Source of the DNA: Nitrosomonadales bacterium
GTDB lineage: Bacteria; Pseudomonadota; Gammaproteobacteria; Burkholderiales; Nitrosomonadaceae
NCBI GenBank assembly: GCA_004525885.1
Contig: SPBV01000006.1
Location: 1 to 21,665, forward strand
Reading direction: 5' to 3'
DNA: 21,665 nucleotides
The notes below the pieces were generated by a model. It had not been told where the DNA came from. It ran no database searches and was given only the letters and a program-made list of their open reading frames with translations. Position 1 is the first letter of the stretch. The number at the start of each line of letters is the position of its first letter. Below, piece after piece: positions 21,648-21,665 of the stretch. The position numbers and the translations under genes are program-made.

Positions 21648-21665
21648 TTTAAATTGATTGTATCA

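Overview
This 21.7 kb window is chromosomal DNA of a Gram-negative bacterium. It is AT-rich (roughly 40% GC by eye). DjlA-like co-chaperone, RmuC, YihY/BrkB, a YfcG-type GST and an apparent DUF5062-type small protein point to the Gammaproteobacteria, perhaps a free-living environmental or methylotroph/nitrifier-like lineage; the placement is inference. No tRNA, rRNA, CRISPR array or intact mobile element was seen.

Layout. Positions 1-3400 hold small poorly characterised genes, a very His/Met-rich periplasmic Spy/CpxP-like protein, a perfect CRP-type palindrome and a gene remnant. Positions 3400-6650 carry a membrane diguanylate cyclase (minus), a DjlA-type membrane J-protein (plus) and a YfcG-like GST preceded by an 8-codon leader ORF. 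Positions 6650-9470 carry a His/Met-rich outer-membrane protein interrupted at a G10 tract with a perfect FNR-type site upstream, a small two-TM protein with a probable frameshift, a DUF6868-type small membrane protein and a VOC-fold protein.

The centrepiece is a minus-strand cluster from 16800 down to 9526. In transcription order it encodes the radical SAM protein ArsS, a VTT-membrane-domain/FAD disulfide-reductase fusion, a family-2 glycosyltransferase (TIGR04283 type), a DUF2064/TIGR04282 sugar-transfer protein, a decayed DUF3047 gene, the arsenite methyltransferase ArsM and a PiT phosphate permease. Together they read as an arsenosugar biosynthesis pathway: a phosphate/arsenate-capable permease, stepwise methylation by ArsM, 5'-deoxyadenosyl transfer to the arsenic by ArsS, and possible downstream sugar chemistry by the two transferases, with the fused oxidoreductase as a candidate redox partner. 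No ArsR-type regulator gene is in the window; an inverted repeat overlaps a possible -10 just upstream of arsS.

Positions 17187-21647 carry a two-TM zinc-ribbon protein, YihY/BrkB with a C-terminal helix-turn-helix-like extension, RmuC and an exported protein of unknown function.

Three genes (the outer-membrane protein, the PiT permease and probably the two-TM protein) are broken by one-base differences at homopolymers (G10, G5, A7). This is either a sequencing signature or, for G10, possible phase variation. The PiT reconstruction restores the N-terminal motif NNAANDNFK.
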